Assembly (NCBI GenBank): GCA_029962745.1
Contig: CM057166.1
Span: 571,714-635,713, forward strand
Origin: Echinometra lucunter
Taxonomy: Eukaryota > Echinodermata > Echinoidea > Camarodonta > Echinometridae
Direction of reading: 5' to 3'
Length of the DNA: 64,000 nucleotides
The translations under genes were made by a program, and so were the position numbers. The notes under the pieces were generated by a model. The model searched no databases, was not told the origin of the DNA, and saw nothing but the letters and a program-made list of their open reading frames with translations. Shown piece after piece: positions 45,241 to 57,716 of this stretch. Position 1 is the first letter of the stretch. Each line of letters begins with the position of its first letter.

Positions 45241-47038
45241 GATGATTGATGGTGAAAATAGTACTAAGCACGAGAGTAGAACCCGTCTAAACAGAGTCTG
45301 AATGTGAGACTATCTTGTTCCAAAACTGTGCAGCATTGATCTAAAGTTTTCCTTTTATGCTTGGTGCCTTGAATGAGCAAGAAAAATGAAAGACAGAAAA
45401 AAAAAATCCATATTGTCCCTGTTAGCATGCACACAAATGAAAGAAACCTATTTAGCCTGTCTGATTTAGTGAAACGAAGAATAACAGAATAGCATGCTGC
45501 AGTCCTCTGTGTGGCCCAACAGAACACACTTGTTGAGTGGGATTTGTAATCCTAATTTGCTGGGGTACAAGACATCTTTTCTGCTCTTCTTGTTTCTCCA
45601 TTCAAGTAATTTGTTTATAGGCCTATAATTTGTAAGGCTGGCAGGTAAGGACCAAAGCTTTCTTTCTCTGTAGGTGCTAAAGATGGTTATGACGTTGTCA
45701 GTTCAGTAATTGCATTTTGATTTGTAATTTGGTGTTTAGCTACTTGTACAGGTAGGCTTCATCTGTTAAAAATTGGATCAAGCTTGAAATTCAAATTGCA
45801 GATGAATTTGTGAGAAAATGTGTGTTTGTAACTTGAAGATTGTTTTGATGGACTTGACTCATAATTTATCACAATTCTCCATGAATAAACTAGGCCCTTA
45901 TGACCTACTCATAATACCACAATCTATGATATACTGCTCAGTATTGAACCCTGGGCCTACGGGTGGACTATGAGAGTCAATCACATGACCAACTCATTTT
46001 AGATGTAAAGTCATGAGGTGTAGTAGGCTTTTACATCTATTTAATTTTACCGGAAGATAGTTTTGGTTTTTTAAAGATAATTTTCAGCAATGTTGAGATG
46101 TGGCAATCAGTCATTTTGGCAGTAGTGATAGAAATGTAGAACCAGTATAATTCAAGAGTTGTGGAGGGGGGTGAGTTAATGATCAAAAGATTTTAGAAAA
46201 GGTTATTAAACTCTTCATTTAGTCTACATGCAGATTTACATTTACATCATTCGTGGATGAAAGTAGATTTATAGATTCGACATTTGAAAAAAGCAACGTT
46301 CTGCTTTTTGTGTCAGTTTAATATTTGTCATTTAATAATTGTCTTTATATATCAAATGTTCCATTTGTTTTTGCAATTCAAAATCTGATGTAATAAAATC
46401 ATAAAAAAGTTCTTAATGTGGAATGACTGGAATGATTCCCAATATCATTGTGCATCCTTCCCATTATAGAGCAGGAGCATCTAAAATGTTGTTTTACTTC
46501 TTTTAGTAAACTTTTAGTAAACTTTGCCATTTTGAATTATAAATGATTAATTTCATTCCTGTCCTCAGATTACACTCACATTAAGAATAATGAAACAAAC
46601 AAAAAAATGTTATTCAAGTGTCACATACTAAAATGATTATCCTTGGTAAACGATGAAATCTTTATTTTCAGTGCAAAAATATGTTTTTCACTTTAAGAAG
46701 AAGAGAGTAATATCAGTTAAAATTACCAAAACACACTGTCACTTTGAATGAAAAAGAAAGTGATGTCATCTTAATATCACAAAATGAAATCCTGTTAACA
46801 TCACAAAATGAAGTCATCCTGGGTTGTCTTTGCTAATTGCAGTCTAGACATAACGTGAAACAAAACATTTTCTCATCTGAGGCCACCAGCTTGAAAAGGG
46901 TGAAAGGATTTGAGTTAAATGCCTGTTGGCTCTTAGCTTCAAATAAGAAGCTAGGAGAACTTGAAGTTTGAAGTGGAAGCTTTTGATGGGTTACAGAATA
47001 TGATGTTGGAGTGATTTTGTTACTTTCTGCCTGTTGTT

Positions 47039-47126
47039 ATATCGACTGTTTGGAGCCAGAAGGGCATTAAGTCTATATAAAATGATATGAGTTAACACCC
47101 TTCTGGTTCCGAACAGATGATATCAT
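47039..47126. repeat. Foldback MITE of the GAGCCAGAAGG family
   Basis: GACTGTTTGGAGCCAGAAGG and CCTTCTGGTTCCGAACAG pair around GTCTATATAAAATGATATGAG. It has the same orientation as the copy at 2284. Confidence 0.7.
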
Positions 47127-47210
47127 CTTTGGAGAGCCATAAGGACATTACTGTGCATAGATTTAAAGTTTACCAATCACCTGAAAAAGATAATTGTGTA
47201 CAGTTAGTAC

Positions 47211-47293
47211 ATATCATCTGTTCAGAGCCAGAAGGGCTTAACTCATATCATTTTATACAGACTTAGCACCCTAATGGCTCCAAACAGACTATA
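47211..47293. repeat. Foldback MITE of the GAGCCAGAAGG family, inverted centre
   Basis: The arms match those at 47039, but the central sequence is reverse-complemented (CTCATATCATTTTATACAGAC), so this copy is inserted in the opposite orientation only about 85 bases away. Confidence 0.7.
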
Positions 47294-48662
47294 CAAAATA
47301 ACCTTTGAAAAGCTTTATCCGGTATTCTAGCAGTTGATGGTGAAGAAGTTAGATGAAAACAGAAAGATAACATAAGACCACAGTACAGGGAATTGAATGG
47401 CAGTTCATTTCTACATGACTATAATTCATGGTTGCTTTAGGTTAATTGATGTTACATTTGAACTCTCAATATCTTTTTTTACAGAAGTAATATTTGAAGG
47501 TCATGTTTTTAGTGACTTGGAATCCCTTACTTACAAAGCAAAATGTCTTCTAGTGATTGTTGTACTTTCATGCATCTCATCAGACTATAACATGTTTCAT
47601 ATACAACTGTGAGGATTCGTAGCTCATTTTAAAGGTTCATGTTTAAATATACATGTATTTATTTCCTTCTCATGCACAAACTCATGTGAGAACATTAACA
47701 ACTCATTGTTGTAACAGGAACAGAACTCCTGTGAAACATGAGGCTTGCATGTGTGTGTGGGTGATGCATCAACAAAGCACTTCAAGTATTACATTACATA
47801 ACAATACAAGACATTTCCCTTTGTTTTTGTGCAATAACAAATGATACTGAAAAAATATGTAATCATGCACTACATAATGTGTAACAGAATATAAGGAAAA
47901 GAATGAAAACAAAAACTATGTTTTGGAATTTATTGTAAAAGAAAGGAATCTATGTGGCATTGCCTTGCAAGATTTTGTTCTTTCTGCCTTAAATCTGAGA
48001 GGTTGATCGAGTAATTCTAATCTAGAACTTTGTTAGCAATGAAAGGAAACCTGATCACGAATAAATAATACTGCAATATCAAACTTTGAACCTGCATAAT
48101 TTCACCTGTGTACAAAGTCTGTTTTGTGACCCTAAATACCGGTAGCAATATTATTGATGATTACTTCCCTGTTTGTCTTTACGCCATTTTAAGCTTGATT
48201 CACACAGCTCGTAAAAGCCCAATTCACTCCCCCTATATCAAGAACATAATAAACCATGACAGAATTAAAGTCTAAAGACATGAATTGCAAGTAGGGGAAG
48301 GGGGAAAGTAGCTGCACAGTAATAGATCAGTAAGTATGTGAATTTGTTTATGAGATACCAAAATTTATGTGAAGCTTCATTTTATTCCTGTGCAGCCATT
48401 TTGAATATGATTCTATTTCTTTACCTCTTATCATACATGTATGTGAATAGAGCTTTATGATCGCACGCTGAGAATCAAGGTTTTTATGTTGTGCTATGTC
48501 CATTGTGTCTTATTCATGCTGTATTCTCTTGTATAAATACAAACTGAAAAGGCTGTGAGAACAGAAAATAACAATTGTAGAGAAATGTGTTTTGACTTTC
48601 ATATAAGCATGGATGTACACATGTAGTACACTGTATATTGATGTTTGTTACCTGATGACTTA

Positions 48663-49042
48663 TACCGCTTTCACACCAAGGTACAGTCGCTGGATACGGT
48701 CTCTGCGACCGTACCCAGCGACCGATGAAACCATGGTGTGAAAGCATTTCATCGTACTCAGCGACCGATCGTTTCCGGTCGCGAGGCTGACCTAAGAGGT
48801 ACTTCAGCAACCGATCGCGACCGATGCAAACGATGTGAAAGCGCATCGTGCTCTGCGACCGATCGAAATACAATGACCCCCCATACATGCCCACGCGCTA
48901 TCTCTACTTCCGCTTCTGGCTAGGTCAGCTATACTGCGACCGATCGCTCAGGGCCTGACCAAATTTTGACGGCGGTGTGAAAGCACGTCCGATCGGTTGC
49001 TGGGTACAGTCTCTGCGACCGTACCTTGGTGTGAAAGTGGTA
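48663..49042. mobile_element. PIF/Harbinger-type MITE (TTA target duplication)
   Basis: The ends TACCGCTTTCACACCAAGGT and, inverted, TACCACTTTCACACCAAGGT are almost identical. TTA flanks both sides (48660-48662, 49043-49045). The CpG-rich interior repeats GCGACCGATCG and 'GGTGTGAAAGC' modules many times. The minus-strand frame at 48514-48894 that spans it is a shadow. Confidence 0.75.
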
Positions 49043-50769
49043 TTAGCCTTGGTAGTACATGTATGATCATTCCAAGTTGTGAACCAGGATTGGGAAATGG
49101 GGGGAGGGGAAAGGGATTTAGAGTTGGGGTTGGAGATGGGAGGCGGTAGTCATGTCTGTTCATTGTGATCTACATTTATTCTCTCATCTCCCTGTCTATG
49201 GTTTGTTTCATCACGTTTTACCTTCTTGGTAGTTTTTAAGAGCATTTTCAAAGGGGGGGGGGAGGAGAAGGGTTGTTCATGCACTACACTCATTATATGC
49301 TTTGTGCTTCACATAATGATAACTTTCTTTTTTAAATAACTTCAATGACCTTCTGGCTTTGAACAAACAATATAATGACTACTCGTCTTTATTCTGCTAT
49401 CCATGCAACAGTAGCAGCAGACTTTAGAAAACTATATTATATTAAAGTTCTGGAAACCATACAAATTATCTGTTTTCAAAAGAGCACTCTGTGGGACAGC
49501 CACATTTTTCGACCTCTACTCATCATTGCCTGCATCCATAATTGTTTTTTGTTCCTCTTTGCCAGGAAATTACACTGATAACAGAAGGTCAGCCTTCTCT
49601 AAGTTGTGGCTTGTGTGTAGAATTAGAACTAAATGACCGTTTCGGTTTATAATTGTATGGGCGCTCATTTATTTCGATATTTTGCTATCTGTTGTACCGC
49701 TTTTCCTGCCCGATACAGGAGCAATTTATGAAAGCCCCAGGCCAGTCGTGTGCATAGATTATGAGTCATAATTAATCTATCAGATCGGTTATTCTTTAGG
49801 GATAATAGATTGTGGTGCATGGATGTTGAGAGATGATGAGAGATTTTAGGATATGAACCTTTTTTTAATTCATTCAGATCTTTTTCCATAATGCCCTACA
49901 ATGTATTAAAGTTATCATGGACCATGTGCAGAAATTGACTATTTATGCCTCTGAATTTCTTCTAAATTGTTCATATTGAGAGTCTTTTAGAATGAAATTT
50001 GAATTTGAATATTGTACTTTTTTTTCTCTCTCTCTCTCTCTTCTGGTAAATTGGATTGTATGGAGGACAGTATTATGGTTTTCATTTATTTTTCTGTTCT
50101 GATAAACCTTTTCAGTGGAGTAGGCAATAAACATTACTCGACACCAAGTACACCCTGTATGAAATGATTGGTTGATGAAAACTGCTTGTCTCCTTGTGTG
50201 ACTTTACATTGATAAGTAACATGAATGAACACTGTCTGAAGTAATTAAAAAACCAAAGAGGAGACACTGTATCTGAAGCTGTTTTGTTATACAATCTGTT
50301 GTTGAAAACTTGGTGAAATAATAAGGTTTGAATTCCATCCCATTGTAAACAGTAGCACTTGATAGGTTTGAGTCAAATTGTCTATTTTATGCTTCATGGA
50401 ACTTTCAAAGGTTATATGTAAGTGCTGCTTGTAAGATGCTTGATGGGTAAGTGTTGTACAAGTTTACACACACCTTGGCTATTCTATACAATACCCTTAT
50501 TTACAATGAGAATGAGGTGAGAAGTTTGTTTTAGGGGTACATTGCCACCAACTGAAAGGATTTGGGCATAATTATTCCTTCAAGATTATCAAGAATTCTT
50601 TCAGAATATTTGTGAATAGTTGACACTGTCTTGTGATTAATGCTGATTTTATTTCAAGTTCTTTATGTAACAATCATCAAATTCAGAGAAAAATAAAATG
50701 GATTTCATATGTTTTACTGTCATAGGTATTTTAATGGCTTCTCAAGGAATACATGTCACAAATAGAAGA

Positions 50770-50856
50770 AAAATATCTGAATACATGCACATTGTGTGTG
50801 TGGGAGTGTGGTGAATAAAATATCTGAATACATGGACATTGTGTGTGTGGGAGTGT
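50770..50856. repeat. Two-unit tandem repeat, period about 47 bp
   Basis: AAATATCTGAATACATGCAC followed by ATTGTGTGTGTGGGAGTGT occurs twice with one base change (CATGCAC / CATGGAC). Confidence 0.8.
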
Positions 50857-51703
50857 TCCCAGGAATTCATTTTTGATAGAATAAACTCCCAATAAAGAAG
50901 ACAGAAACATAGTTGAAATAGTTCCCCTTTTCTTCAGAATGTGCATCATTATGCAGGTCAAAGGAATGAAGCAGTTCCTTTGGGTATTTGGTATGGCAGT
51001 AAATGAAAGAATATTTTGTTTCTTTTTCTTTTCTTTTTTTTTCTTTTCTTTTTGTTGTTTTTGTTTTGTTCTTTCATGTGATCTTTCATAGGGTAAAGAC
51101 ATAATAATGAATCATGTTACACTATTGAAAATGTACATAATCACAAACCGGTTTCACCTATGTTTAAAAGATATTGGTGATTTTGTGTCCAACCTTTTCT
51201 GCTTTGTTTTGCAAAGATATATTTGCAAGCTTTTTTTTTTTCCTCTCTCTCTTGTTTAAACATGATATGATCATAATACTTTGCTTAAAGATGGCCCCCG
51301 TATTCATATAAGGGCAGCACATAAATCATATCTTTCATACTATATTTTTAGACATAAATGAGTCATATGTATTGTTGAGAGGGAAAGCCTTGGATATTGT
51401 TTGTTGAAAGCCAGAACTGACATTACTGCAGATTTGATACAAACTTAATGCCTTTTTTTGGTTCCTAAGAGACAATATGATGTTATTTCATGGCCAATTT
51501 AAGTAGAACAGATCTACATATCGTTAGTGATTGTCTGATTTAAAAATCATCAGAGATTCATTCATTCATTCTAACTAAACAAATATAGATAAAATAAATG
51601 TATGATGGGATGGGCCTCTCTCAGTCATCTTTGTTGTCACATATTCAGGATATAATGAAAAGATTTGCTCAACTAACATTCTCTTTGTTTTTTTGTCTTG
51701 TAG

Positions 51704-51810
51704 GACCCCGGAGGTGGGGGCAAGGATTTGTCTAAGTTTAGTCTGACGATAGAACTAGATGACAGCAAAGAAACGATACGACTACCAGCTCGTAAAGATC
51801 ATGATCTCAA
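51704..51810 (+). CDS. PLEKHG5: PLEKHG5-like RhoGEF, coding exon 4 (start of RBD)
   Basis: This 107-bp exon lies between a T-rich gtcttgtag acceptor and CTCAA|gtaagt. It encodes residues 122-156 plus two bases of codon 157: a Gly-rich DPGGGGKD lead, then LSKFSLTIELDDSKETIRLP and ARKDHDL. This is the first beta hairpin of the Ras-binding-like ubiquitin fold of PLEKHG5. In human PLEKHG5 the matching segment reads FTLKFDLNVDIETEIVPA followed by a basic loop and a Leu that begins the helix; spacing and hydrophobic pattern agree. The exon/exon boundary falls just before the helix. Confidence 0.9.
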
Positions 51811-52710
51811 GTAAGTATAGAAGAAATATTTCTGAAATCATTGGCCAGAATTCACAAAAGGGTTTAAATTCAAACGATGGTTTAAACCTAAAGTGTATAA
51901 CGTCCATGTTCTCTAGTCCATTGAGTTGGTAGTAATGCACTCTTATACATTCTCTTACATGTATGCTTACCTGTTACATTTACCAGTATTATTTACATAA
52001 ACCATGGATAAGACATGGTTTTAAAGTAAACCTCCTTGGGAATTTGGGCCATTATCTTTCTTTAGAATTGTTCTGTCTTCCTGATGCTAATAATATTCTG
52101 GATTTTTATAGTGCCTAATACATCTCGCTGAGTCGCTAAGCGCTTTACAGAAATATTATTACCCTGGTCATCTGATTCAGGCTTGCCGTCACACAATGTA
52201 TGCACCTTCTCCACTCCCAAATGTATAGACCATTTTGAAAGAAATTATCTTACAGTCACTCTGAATGATTGGTAATGTAGTGAATATGAGAGACTGTGTT
52301 TCATAAGGTTTGTCTGAATCATCAGAATTGTAACAGGATTTTCATATAACTTGAATATGACAAACATTTATTCATTTCTCATAAAAGAACTGATGAACTC
52401 TTTTTTAGCTGTATGATGTACTCTCATACCTGCTAACTGTTCCCATATTCCTATTTTTGGGAAAAGAAAAATGTCATTTTAATCTGTGTGTTTCTATTTC
52501 TGTGCAAATTTGTCTGTAGTATTGAATAGGAAAATAAGAAATGTTCCTATTTAAAAAAAGAAAATCATAATTTCTTCCTAATTCTTGGCTGTCAGGGTTG
52601 GTAGGTATGCACTCTGCAAACTATAAGCATTGGGCATGCATTAGTTTACATGATCAGAAATCATGTATTCATGCTATGGGAAATCCTGTCATAGTGCAAT
52701 GCAATACCGC

Positions 52711-53190
52711 TTAAAGACATTGGTTAACATTGTTATGATTTTAAAAAATCTTGTTTTGTTTAATGGGATAAACATAAGGGTTATAGTGTAAAAATACCAG
52801 TCTGAAAGTTTCAAAGTATAATATCCACAAGAAGTATTTTTAAATATGAAAAATGTGAACCAATGTTTGAAAAATATACGAGGGTCGGTTGCACAGAATA
52901 GACATAAGGAGTGCGCATGCGCCTATGACTCACCTTACCGCACTGTGTGTTCACACGGCGGGAAGCACATAACGGCATTTTCAAATTCAAGCAAAGTGGT
53001 CCTCTTAGTGATTGTTTCCTGAGACGAAGGATAATAAAATTGCCGTTTGCATCTAACTTACACTTTTTCATTCCAAATTATGGTTGGTTTCAGGGTTTTT
53101 GAGTACAAATACCAGTACTCATACACATGTTTCATCTTAGTTTGAGAATTTTTTAAATCAGCTACTCACAAAGTTAGCCAATGCCTTTAA
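52711..53190. mobile_element. TTAA-flanked TIR element, copy 2 (480 bp)
   Basis: Second copy of the element at 14971-15464, in the same orientation and inside intron 4. It has the same ends and a minus-strand open frame starting with the same residues (MKKCKLDANGNFIILRL). Relative to copy 1 it lacks 9 bases in the middle of that frame, an in-frame loss, plus a few bases elsewhere. Confidence 0.8.
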
Positions 53191-53778
53191 GCAGTACAAA
53201 TTTTTTTTTAAAATTATGACAAATTATTGGGTCATTTACTGAAATCTTAGCTTAGTTTTTTACTAGCATTAGCACTCAGAAGGCTTCTTTGTAGAGATGA
53301 CATATGGAATGAATATGTTAGGACTTTTTCATTCGTGAACCTTTGCATTTTCCATTTTCAATCAAGTTGCCCATGCTTGTGTAATAGGTCCCATTCAGCC
53401 ATTAAATCTCATTCGTCCTGATATTCCACTACACCTATTCCAATTATCGACTTTTATTCAATGCCTATTTGAGATTGCACCTGGCCAGTACCTGCAAGCA
53501 ACATGCAAGCCTCTTAACCCATAGCAGTACAGAGCTTTCTTGAGGTCTAAATTAATCATCTTCAATCCTCAAATTGGCAATACAAATTATTTTTTTCCAT
53601 GCTTACATAGCTTGAAAAAAATAAATATGGATATAACATAAACCCAAATGAAATATAATTGTAAAATTGAATAAAAAATTGCCAAATTGAACAGTCTCAG
53701 AAATAGTGATTAGACCTATAAATTATTCACTGCATTGCCAATTTAAAGAGTGTAATGATTAGTTACACTTAAACTGCT

Positions 53779-54078
53779 CTAATTCGAGAACGCCACACCA
53801 TACAGCGATGGGAATGGGCTCAAATTTGTCAGTGGATTTTTCTCTTTCTGCCCATGTATGATATGTACTGCTGAACATTCTGGACCAACAGACACTGCAA
53901 AAGCGTCTCCTAAAGGTGACACTGTACCTCTATGGGTTAATGGCCAAGTTTTACTTGAAGTGATGCAGTATGGTAATAGATTACATGCACACTGATTATA
54001 TTCTTCTCTTGGATTAGCTGTAAGAATTGGTTCATTTGTAGTAAGTAGACAGCAAATGGAAATACTGTTTACAGTCAT
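53779..54078 (-). other. Unrecognised 99-codon open frame
   Basis: An open frame with an ATG at 54078 encodes a 99-residue peptide of balanced composition with seven Cys, unlike the low-complexity frames elsewhere. I do not recognise a family. It starts just outside a TIR element (54096-54477) and lies in intron 4 on the antisense strand. It could be a captured fragment, part of a larger transposon, or chance; chance is quite possible at this length. Confidence 0.2.
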
Positions 54079-54095
54079 TTGAAATGTATTATGTC

Positions 54096-54477
54096 ACCCA
54101 TTCGTGACAGAGGTCCACATTTTGTGGTTTGGCCTAATATCTTTTGATGCAAAGCCCTAAAAATCATACCAAATACATGAGCAGAAAGAGCAAAAAATTC
54201 TACACAAACTGTGCCTATTTTGGTTGCGTCAATATTCGTTGTTTGATGCTGAAAATTTTTTAAAGGAAAATAAGCATTAAAATCCTTAAATTGGCAATGT
54301 GATAGAAGGTGTAAAATCACCATTTTCCCCTGCAAATTGGCAGTTTTTTGACTTCTCATAATTTCTCTCAATTTATATTCATTTCAGATACATGACGTTT
54401 TATAAGAAAAATGTAGCCAATTTGAAGAATAAAAGCTGATCAAATTAGGCTTTAAATAATTCCTGTCACGAATGGGT
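54096..54477. mobile_element. TIR element with ACCCATTCGTGACAG ends
   Basis: ACCCATTCGTGACAG at the left and CTGTCACGAATGGGT at the right are a perfect 15-bp inverted pair 382 bases apart. The right end runs into TTAA (54477-54480). The left flank (ATGTC) has no TTAA, so the class is uncertain. Confidence 0.6.
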
Positions 54478-54786
54478 TAATTCAATATGAAAGCAAAGAT
54501 TTAAAAAGTAAATAAATTTGGATTAAAGAGATTGTATACTCCTCCCCCCTCCCCCCTCATTATTTCAAGTACCAATAGCATAAAAAGCACATAGTGAAAG
54601 TGTTCTGGCATAGCATTTCAAAGTTGTGGCAACATGTTGGTGATTCATTGCAATTATTGCATTGGAAAACAAATAAGAACAAAAGAATAGACTACTGATA
54701 GCAACATAATATACACAAGTAGAATAACAGCAGAAAACTCTATGACATGTGATACTGTGAAAGGTTAATTGAATTGTGTTTATTTA

Positions 54787-55690
54787 GGATGTTGTCAGGT
54801 GGATAGTGAACACACACAGAAGATGGACTTCCCTTCTTCCTAACTACACATTTCTGTTTACCTCTCTTATCCTTTACTTGGCATGAAGTCACAATGATCT
54901 AAATCTCATTGACTTGCTGATGGTAGTACAGTCTTTTCCTTTTATTAAACATGAAATTTTGCTGCTGTATGATACAAAGCAGATTACATGACTTTATATT
55001 AGGTAATTATAACACTGAAGATGACAGCCATGAATATGATTCAGATTATTGTTAGGTGCATAGTTAGTTATTTCAGTACACTTTGAGAAAGGACTTCCTC
55101 TCTTCCTAACTATTGATCTCTGTTTACCTCTCTCATTCTTTTCTTGGCATCTGGTCACATGACCTAAATAACCCAATTAGCTTCCTGCTGTTAAAACAGT
55201 TTTGTCTCTTCATTGGCCAAAGGAAAAAACATTGTTGAACTTAGCATTTTGCTTTTTCTTCAAGATAATGTCTGACCTTTTGATAAATGTAATGAGAATA
55301 CTATCATAGATGTGATTTTAGTAGTTATAATAACAAAGGTGATGATGATGGTCATAGTGATAATAATGATGATCTTACAATGTTTTGTTATGCATGGTGT
55401 TAGTGTTAGCAATATCTTATCCATTTAAAATACAGTTCGAAGAAAAACCATTGTAAAGGTATGTGGACTTTTGCTTATTCATAGCACACTAGATGACATT
55501 ATATCACATGCAGGTAATTATAACACAGAAGATGACTACAATAGATATGATTCAGAATATTGTTAGGTGGTTAGTTATTTCAGTGAGAATGGACTTCCTC
55601 TCTGCCTAACTACTGAATTCTGTTTACCTCTATAGTTATATTCTTGGCATCTGGTCATATGACCTAAATATCTTCATTGACATGAAGTCT
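54787..55690. repeat. Diverged triplicated segment
   Basis: Three regions (about 54787-54920, 55001-55190, 55512-55690) share the order: TTGTTAGGTG..., GGACTTCC(T)CTT/CTCTTCCTAACTA, TCTGTTTACCTCTC, 'CTTGGCATCTGGTCAC(A)TGA', 'CCTAAAT'. The second and third also share TAATTATAACAC(T/A)GAAGATGAC. They are most alike between units 2 and 3. This looks like old local duplication in intron 4. Confidence 0.7.
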
Positions 55691-57556
55691 GGTCCTTTTA
55701 TTCCATGAAAAAAAAAAAGTTGATAAAGGGAGTAAGGAATTTTTTGATTGATTGGAGGGGGGGGGGGCTTTGACTTGATAGTAATGGTGATGATGAGGTT
55801 GAAGGACAAGGTTATTATGATGAGGATTAATACTAGGTAGTTATTAAACTAGATATTATGAATTTTGTAGTTATGAAGATAATCATCTATTCTCAAGTAT
55901 GATAGATGTATGATGCAAATGAGGTGTGTTCTCTTGTTCTCTTGTTCTCTTGTATACGTGAAAGTGTAAGGTGTTGAAAAATCATATATTTCAAACAATG
56001 ATTGATGATTTCATGGGTAGACCTTGTAAATTTTATACAATCTTCTTGTGGCATGATCTTTGCTAAGATTAGATTCTATTCCAGTTATGTCAAAATAGAC
56101 ATTTTGATATTTGCATTTTTGTATTATGCGTTCTGGACCCATTCTGTCACATAACGGCATAAAGATAAAATGCTTAAGTAACGCTCCTTTGCCTTTTTTG
56201 AGAAATGTTGTTATCTGTCAACAGTGCATAGCTTTTTGTAGTGAGAAAGTTTAGGAGATTATTATAGAGCTTTTCTTGGGAAAAGAAAATGAATTTGTTC
56301 ACGCAACCTTTTTTTAAGTGCATTGATCTGTAAATATCTTGAGAATAAAAAAAATGCCCAACTTTTATTGACTGTTCGTGTTTTAAAAAATACACATATA
56401 GAACACATCCTCTTCCTCTATATTGATGCTGTAAGTTAAACATCCGATGTCATAAAGTGATTTATGTGGCTTTACCAAGTCGTTCACCTTCATATCTGGT
56501 TTGTTTACCTGAGTAATGATTCTTGATAATTCATTGTGGCATGTTTGTAGCAAAGGTTGATCTTTATGAATACTGTAGAAGATTAGTAATCACATATAAT
56601 CCATGAACCCTGCTCTATTGGGAATTCACCGTCACGTCATGTCAGGTATTGGAGAGTTGCCCAGTAATTTGAGAGATACATGTATGTGGGATGAAACTTT
56701 GCCAAAAACTAACAGAATTAGACAACACAGCTGCAATTTCCTTGTTCAGTCAAACTTTTGCGCTGATAACAATATCCATGCTCTCGGTTCCATTCCTAAA
56801 TTGTTCAGCTGTTGGATATCCATAAGGATATGATATATTTAAATTTGCTGTGATTTTGGCAATTGCAATACCCATTGTTTGAATTGAGGTGTAAAGTAAG
56901 TAATGATTTGTATTTATCATAACAGGTTGTTATGGCAGATTACTGCATAATGGCCATGAGCTTGATTTCTCTGCATATTCTTATGATTTGAGCTATCTAT
57001 GATGGGAGATACACAATTCAACCTATCATCTTTGCAACTATATTCTAGGAACTTGACTATACTGCAGAAAAGAGAATTATGATTTCATATTCCTTTTTTC
57101 TATTTCACTGCATTTCTCATGTTTTGTTTCTCAACCATCTCCCTTCCTGGGGAACTTTTATACTTTGTTCAACATTCTGGATTTTCAAAGTGCATAATAT
57201 ATATTCCCAATGTATATAAGCACTCAACAGAAATAAGAACCTGCTCATCAGATTCGTATTTCCTATTTTATTCTTTATTTTTCCTTCTTACCTTTTTCCT
57301 AAATCTTTTCCTTGTACTTTTGTGCTGTTTTCATGGAGACTTGAGATTGCCTTTTTTTATCAATTAGTTTTCTCTTTTCAAACTGGTTCTCTTCATTTTA
57401 TTTTAGATTTGACAGCCTAGTACACTTTAATTCATGCCTCAAAACTTACCTATGTCAAGAGATATACTAAACTTCTTTAGGAGTACTGAATTTAGTGAAA
57501 TTCTTCTTCATCTTCTACTCTCTTTAAACAATGATGCCTTTTTTCTCATCATCCAG

Positions 57557-57711
57557 AGAGGTATTAGAAGAGACGCTGGGTAAAAAGGGTCTGACGTTAG
57601 ATGACATCGAGATCTTCATCAACAACACCAACTGCAATCCTCTTCCCAAGAACGACAAGGGTCTCAGAGGACCTACAGAACCCCTTGGGGGTCTAGAAGT
57701 CTTCATCAAAC
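57557..57711 (+). CDS. PLEKHG5: PLEKHG5-like RhoGEF, coding exon 5 (core of RBD)
   Basis: This 155-bp exon follows a catcatccag acceptor and ends at AAAC|gtaaga. It completes codon 157 (Lys) and encodes residues 158-208: helix EVLEETLGKKGLTLDD, strand IEIFINNTNCNPLP, a Lys/Gly loop, and the last strand LGGLEVFIK. The human family member has [20 protein letters not shown] and GGHYLRVK at the same positions. The G/R-K-K-G-L/I turn, the DIEIF/VDIY strand and the GG-x-x-x-x-K end are the clearest identifiers of the gene in this window. The loop before the last strand is a few residues longer than in human. RBD-like domains of this fold bind small GTPases or act in autoregulation; the partner is not readable from the sequence. 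The donor abuts a 25-bp minisatellite. Confidence 0.93.
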
Positions 57712-57716
57712 GTAAG

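Larger units (their letters stand above)
39515..51703 (+). other. Intron 3 of the PLEKHG5-like gene
   Basis: A 12.2-kb intron (gtaagt ... cttgtag). It contains a 175-bp foldback (41891-42065), a MITE with ACTGTAAA ends (43703-43940), a CpG-rich imperfect TIR repeat (about 45018-45240), foldback copies (47039-47126, 47211-47293), a Harbinger-type MITE (48663-49042) and a short tandem duplication (50770-50856). The remaining stretches, such as 39520-41880, 42070-43700 and 49050-51700, show no gene. A repeated 18-bp phrase containing CACTTCGTGAAAACAG occurs at about 40721 and 40881. Confidence 0.65.
51811..57556 (+). other. Intron 4 of the PLEKHG5-like gene
   Basis: A 5.7-kb intron (gtaagt ... 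tccag). It holds the second copy of the 480-494-bp TTAA element (52711-53190), a minus-strand unrecognised open frame (53779-54078), a TIR element (54096-54477), a diverged triplicated segment (54787-55690) and a SINE-like fragment at about 52089-52200. No other exon is visible between 55700 and 57556. Confidence 0.65.

Noticed and set aside
48514..48894. 126-codon minus-strand frame
   Set aside because: It spans the border of a Harbinger-type MITE, and the non-repetitive part shows no similarity I can recognise.
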